64,000 nt of DNA from Methylobacter sp. (GTDB taxonomy: Bacteria > Pseudomonadota > Gammaproteobacteria > Methylococcales > Methylomonadaceae). Below are positions 61,180 through 64,000 of the stretch, in pieces. Within the stretch, counting starts at the first letter, position 1. Every line of letters begins with the position of its first letter. The notes beneath the pieces were generated by a model. The model had not been told where the DNA came from. It worked only from the letters and a program-made list of their open reading frames with translations, and searched no databases. Where the stretch lies: contig JAURZV010000072.1 of assembly GCA_030653175.1 (NCBI GenBank), positions 1-64,000 of the forward strand. Direction: 5' to 3'. The translations under genes were made by a program, and so were the position numbers.

Positions 61180-61674
61180 TCAGATAACATTGGATTCCAG
61201 AAATTCCGCCAATTGTGCGCTGGTAAGTCTGAGTCGCTGGCTCAGAGCTCGGGAAATATTCCAGATAATTTTAAACGCCAGGGTAGGATGCTTGTCAGCC
61301 AGGATCAGCATACTCGATTTGTCTAACGATAAGAAAACCGTTTCCCTTTCTGCGCGGGCAGTCGCTGATCGGGGCTGCGTATCAATAACTGACATTTCGC
61401 CGAAAGTACGTCCGACTCGCAGGGTTGAAATCAGCTTATTATTTTTGTAAATACCAATCGCCCCTTTGACAATAATTCCCATAGAAGAGCCTATCTCGCC
61501 TTCTTTATAAATCACCGTGCCTTTTGGTGCGGCATAAGGTTTAAAATAGTAGCTGATGGCTTGCAATTGCTCCCATGAAAAATCCTCTCCCCAATGTGAA
61601 GCATCTAATATTTGCGCGTTCGATTCTAGCGTACTTTCAATGGTTATTAACTTTGGAACTTTGGATTCAATCAT
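61180..61674 (-). CDS. Stand-alone cyclic-nucleotide-binding domain protein
   Basis: A 164-residue protein consisting of one CAP_ED/cNMP-binding domain. APKGTVIYKEGEIGSSMGII and VKGAIGIYKN lead into the phosphate-binding cassette FGEMSVIDTQPRSATARAER, with the expected Glu and Arg. There is no DNA-binding domain, channel or enzyme domain; the last ~35 residues (LAFKIIWNISRALSQRLRLT) are the C-helices. It may bind cAMP, cGMP or c-di-GMP, or act through protein contacts. It is convergent with nothing and stands alone next to the sulfur block, so co-regulation is possible but unproved. Confidence 0.85.
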   Translation of the reverse strand: MIESKVPKLITIESTLESNAQILDASHWGEDFSWEQLQAISYYFKPYAAPKGTVIYKEGEIGSSMGIIVKGAIGIYKNNKLISTLRVGRTFGEMSVIDTQPRSATARAERETVFLSLDKSSMLILADKHPTLAFKIIWNISRALSQRLRLTSAQLAEFLESNVI

Positions 61675-62031
61675 AATGACGCGGTTTGTCCGGTTATACT
61701 TTTACAAAATGATAACATCTAAGCCCTGCAAATTCAGGGCAATCGCGCTATGCCAAAAATCCCTTATAAATCAATATAAATTATTTTACTTATACCGCTT
61801 ATTTAAAATGTAGATGTTTGAATTTTCAATAAGTTTAAAAGTCAAATCCGATCGCCCTGCTGCAAATTTTGTAAAAAATATACAGCTTTTAGCCAAATAC
61901 GTATCGGCTCATAAATACATGTTTTTGCCGGCTCGCAGGCAGATTGATCTATAGCCTCCAACTTCATATTCACCATAGAAGAACCCGATACTATTAATTA
62001 ATAGGAATCCATTCACTAATCCTTTAAGTTC
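61675..62031. other. Intergenic stretch, no gene seen
   Basis: AT-rich sequence between the divergently oriented cNMP-binding gene and the lptM-lysA-dapF run; it should contain both promoters. I could not define them with confidence. Confidence 0.5.
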
Positions 62032-62151
62032 ATGCCCCAAAAAGTACAACTGTCAGCATTTCTGATGCCTTTTCTTGCAATTGGGCTTATTATATCGGCC
62101 ATTCTTGCCATGGGCTTCAGCTTGCTCATGCTTACCAACAATGATTTATGA
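62032..62151 (+). CDS. 39-residue single-helix membrane protein
   Basis: A short frame, MPQKVQLSAFLMPFLAIGLI, continuing ISAILAMGFSLLMLTNNDL. Nearly all of it is one hydrophobic helix, with polar ends. It sits 9 bp in front of lptM on the same strand. The even hydrophobic composition and position argue for a real small membrane protein, but there is no clear ribosome site and I do not recognise it. Confidence 0.45.
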   Translation: MPQKVQLSAFLMPFLAIGLIISAILAMGFSLLMLTNNDL

Positions 62152-62160
62152 TAATGCGCC

Positions 62161-62310
62161 ATGAAACCTTATAAATTATTAGTGCTTTTGCTGCTAAATC
62201 CGCTCATCGCAGGCTGCGGACAGCCCGGCCCGCTGTATTTGCCGGGACAAGCGGCGCCGATTCATGTAGAACCGGAACCCGCGCCAAAACCGGAACCCAA
62301 GCCCGACTAA
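62161..62310 (+). CDS. lptM: LPS translocon maturation lipoprotein LptM (YifL)
   Basis: A 49-residue lipoprotein. The signal MKPYKLLVLLLLNPLIAGC has the lipobox LIAGC, and the mature part begins CGQPGPLYLPGQ, the conserved LptM motif (CG.KGPLY.P). A proline/glutamate-rich tail follows. In E. coli LptM helps LptD mature at the outer membrane. Position directly upstream of lysA and dapF is conserved in gammaproteobacteria. It is followed by a 74-bp spacer with a CAGATTTGCATTTACCCGAA repeat block. Confidence 0.9.
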   Translation: MKPYKLLVLLLLNPLIAGCGQPGPLYLPGQAAPIHVEPEPAPKPEPKPD

Positions 62311-62384
62311 TCTGCCGGAAGCAGATTTGCATTTACCCGAAGGGGCATGGCAGGGATTGCTATGCATGACAAAGACAAATAACC

Positions 62385-63632
62385 ATGGATTATTTTAATT
62401 ACCGAAACGACGAGCTTTTCGCTGAAGACATTGCTGTTCAGGACATCGTCTATAAATACGGCAGCCCTTGCTACATCTATTCCAGAGCTACGCTGGAGCG
62501 GCACTGGAAAGCTTTTGAACAGGCTTTTGGCGAACAGGCGCATTTGATCTGTTATGCGGTAAAGGCCAATTCCAATATTGCGATACTCAACCTGCTGGCC
62601 CGTTTAGGTTCGGGTTTCGACATTGTCTCTCTGGGCGAATTGGAACGGGTGATTACGGCCGGCGGCGACCCTGAAAAAATTGTGTTTTCCGGTGTCGGCA
62701 AGCGCGAAGATGAAATTCTGGCGGCATTAAAAATCGGTATACGCTGTTTTAATATTGAAGTCAGCGGCGAGCTGGACCGGATTAACCGGCTGGCCGGGCA
62801 GTTGGGCGTTATCGCGCCGGTGTCTTTTCGGGTAAACCCGGATGTCGATGCCAAAACCCACCCTTATATTTCTACCGGTTTAAAGGAAAACAAGTTCGGC
62901 ATAGACATTCAGCAGGCCTTGACTGAATATCGCCGTGCGGCGGCCATGCCCAATATCAGCGTGACCGGCATAGATTGCCACATCGGCTCGCAACTGACCG
63001 AAACCCGGCCTTTTCTGGACGCGCTGGATAAGATTCTCGATCTGGTTGCAGCGCTTGAAGCCGAGGGGATTAACTTGCATCATCTGGATTTGGGCGGAGG
63101 CTTGGGCATTTGTTATAAAGATGAACAGCCGCCTGAACCTGCCGAATATATCCGGGCGATTTTGGCGCGGCTGGGCAAAACAGATTATGAGATTTTACTG
63201 GAACCGGGCCGCGCTATTGTCGGCAATGCCGGTATTCTGGTGACTCAGGTTGAATATCTTAAACCGACCGCCAATAAAAATTTTGCTATCGTCGATGCGG
63301 CCATGAATGATCTGGTGCGGCCTTCTTTATATAGCGCATGGCAGAACATTATTCCGGTAAACCGGCAAAATAACGCGGCGGAAACGACCTGGGATATAGT
63401 CGGCCCGGTCTGTGAAACCGGTGATTTCTTAGGCAAAGACCGTGCGCTTAAAATTGCTCAGGGCGATTTGCTGGCGATACGTTCGTCCGGCGCCTATGGT
63501 TTTACCATGAGTTCAAATTATAATTCCAGACCGCGCCTGGCTGAGCTGATTGTTGATGGAAGCAACCTGCACTTGATCAGGGAAAGAGAAACGATTGCAC
63601 AGCTTTGGGCGGGCGAGCATTTATTGCCCTAA
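62385..63632 (+). CDS. lysA: Diaminopimelate decarboxylase
   Basis: A 415-residue PLP-dependent fold III decarboxylase. The PLP lysine is in LICYAVKANSNIAILNLLAR. SGFDIVSLGELERV, HIGSQLT, LDLGGGLGICY, LLEPGRAIVGNAG and GPVCETGDFLGKDR (the CESGD-type active-site motif contributed across the dimer, here CETGD) are present. It performs the last step of lysine synthesis. The length is normal for LysA. Confidence 0.96.
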   Translation: MDYFNYRNDELFAEDIAVQDIVYKYGSPCYIYSRATLERHWKAFEQAFGEQAHLICYAVKANSNIAILNLLARLGSGFDIVSLGELERVITAGGDPEKIVFSGVGKREDEILAALKIGIRCFNIEVSGELDRINRLAGQLGVIAPVSFRVNPDVDAKTHPYISTGLKENKFGIDIQQALTEYRRAAAMPNISVTGIDCHIGSQLTETRPFLDALDKILDLVAALEAEGINLHHLDLGGGLGICYKDEQPPEPAEYIRAILARLGKTDYEILLEPGRAIVGNAGILVTQVEYLKPTANKNFAIVDAAMNDLVRPSLYSAWQNIIPVNRQNNAAETTWDIVGPVCETGDFLGKDRALKIAQGDLLAIRSSGAYGFTMSSNYNSRPRLAELIVDGSNLHLIRERETIAQLWAGEHLLP

Positions 63633-63643
63633 GACATAAATAT

Positions 63644-63705
63644 TCACCGCGAAGACATGAAGAAATAAGATAAAGCTTCGTGTTCTTCGTGTCTTCGTGG
63701 TGAAC
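63644..63705. repeat. TTCACCGCGAAGACATGAAG inverted repeat between lysA and dapF
   Basis: Arms TTCACCGCGAAGACATGAAG and CTTCGTGTCTTCGTGGTGAA, related to 39212-39270. It lies in the lysA-dapF spacer and could form a hairpin in the transcript. Confidence 0.75.
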
Positions 63706-63733
63706 AATTAAATCCATTATATTTAATATATAA

Positions 63734-64000
63734 ATGATCAACTTCACTAAAATGCACGGTCTCGGTAATGATTTTGTGGTCATTGACGCCATCAATCAGC
63801 ACATCGGCTTAACGTCCGAGCAAATCCGGCTGCTGTCCGACCGGCACTTTGGCATAGGCTTTGACCAGCTGTTACTGGTCGAAAAGGCTGTAAACGCCAA
63901 TGCCGACTTCAAATACCGGATTTTTAACGCGGACGGCGGCGAAGTCGCTCAATGCGGCAATGGCGCGCGCTGCTTTGCCCGTTTTGTACGCGATAAAAAG
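63734..64000 (+). CDS. dapF: Diaminopimelate epimerase, partial at right edge
   Basis: The first 89 codons of Dap[21 protein letters not shown] is the standard N-terminus, followed by [18 protein letters not shown] and [20 protein letters not shown], which holds the first catalytic cysteine in the C-G-N-G-(A/T)-R motif. It makes meso-diaminopimelate for lysine and peptidoglycan. The gene continues beyond the window. Confidence 0.96.
   Translation, partial: MINFTKMHGLGNDFVVIDAINQHIGLTSEQIRLLSDRHFGIGFDQLLLVEKAVNANADFKYRIFNADGGEVAQCGNGARCFARFVRDKK

Overview
The window looks like chromosomal DNA of a gammaproteobacterium. The diagnostic blocks are 6S RNA-zapA facing ygfB-pepP-ubiH-ubiI at 31.1-36.3 kb, arranged as in Escherichia coli, and lptM-lysA-dapF at the right end. 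The abundance of GTAG-headed palindromic repeats, RAYT transposase and GxxExxY genes reminds me of methanotrophs of the order Methylococcales. That is an inference from memory, and no methane-oxidation gene is present here.

Layout. 0-9.2 kb is an accessory zone. It holds a RAYT (REP-associated tyrosine transposase) with its repeats, a very large cysteine-free surface protein with a DUF4214 N-terminus and GGxGxD repeats, three toxin-antitoxin modules (brnTA with a damaged brnT, a RelE type and a ParE/Phd type), a PD-(D/E)XK-like protein and twin coiled-coil membrane proteins. 9.5-19.3 kb is a surface-polysaccharide block of methyltransferases, a two-domain glycosyltransferase and a Wzm/Wzt exporter, with a HEPN/MNT toxin-antitoxin pair lodged between wzm and wzt. 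19.9-24.3 kb is a complete type I secretion system (outer membrane protein, HlyD adaptor, ABC exporter). 24.8-30.1 kb makes the nucleotide sugars GDP-mannose (manC) and dTDP-rhamnose (rfbCDBA). Taken together, 2-30 kb resembles the Caulobacter S-layer plan: an RTX-type S-layer protein, a dedicated type I exporter, and O-polysaccharide genes that could supply its anchor.

31-36.3 kb is housekeeping (an EVE-domain protein, 6S RNA, cell-division factors, ubiquinone hydroxylases). 37.7-48.8 kb is an RND efflux operon of the MdtABC type (TetR regulator, adaptor, two pumps, outer membrane factor) whose adaptor-pump junction is filled with about 820 bp of repeats. 49.5-52 kb carries a membrane desaturase/hydroxylase and an rtcA-UPF0248 pair. 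52.1-61.7 kb is a sulfur block: a chromate/sulfate transporter, a CysB-like regulator, the sulfate ABC importer (sbp-cysTWA), an outer membrane porin, a YezD-like mini-protein and a cyclic-nucleotide-binding protein. Two matching palindromes lie in front of the sbp and yezD-porin transcription units.

The most unusual signal is the repeat population. Several palindromic families begin with GTAG or GGAG, the head expected of RAYT substrates. At least three repeat insertions lie inside coding regions in frame, two in the glycosyltransferase and one in the EVE-domain protein, so they appear to be translated. Other repeats have broken genes (brnT) or duplicated gene ends (37.1 kb, 42.7 kb).
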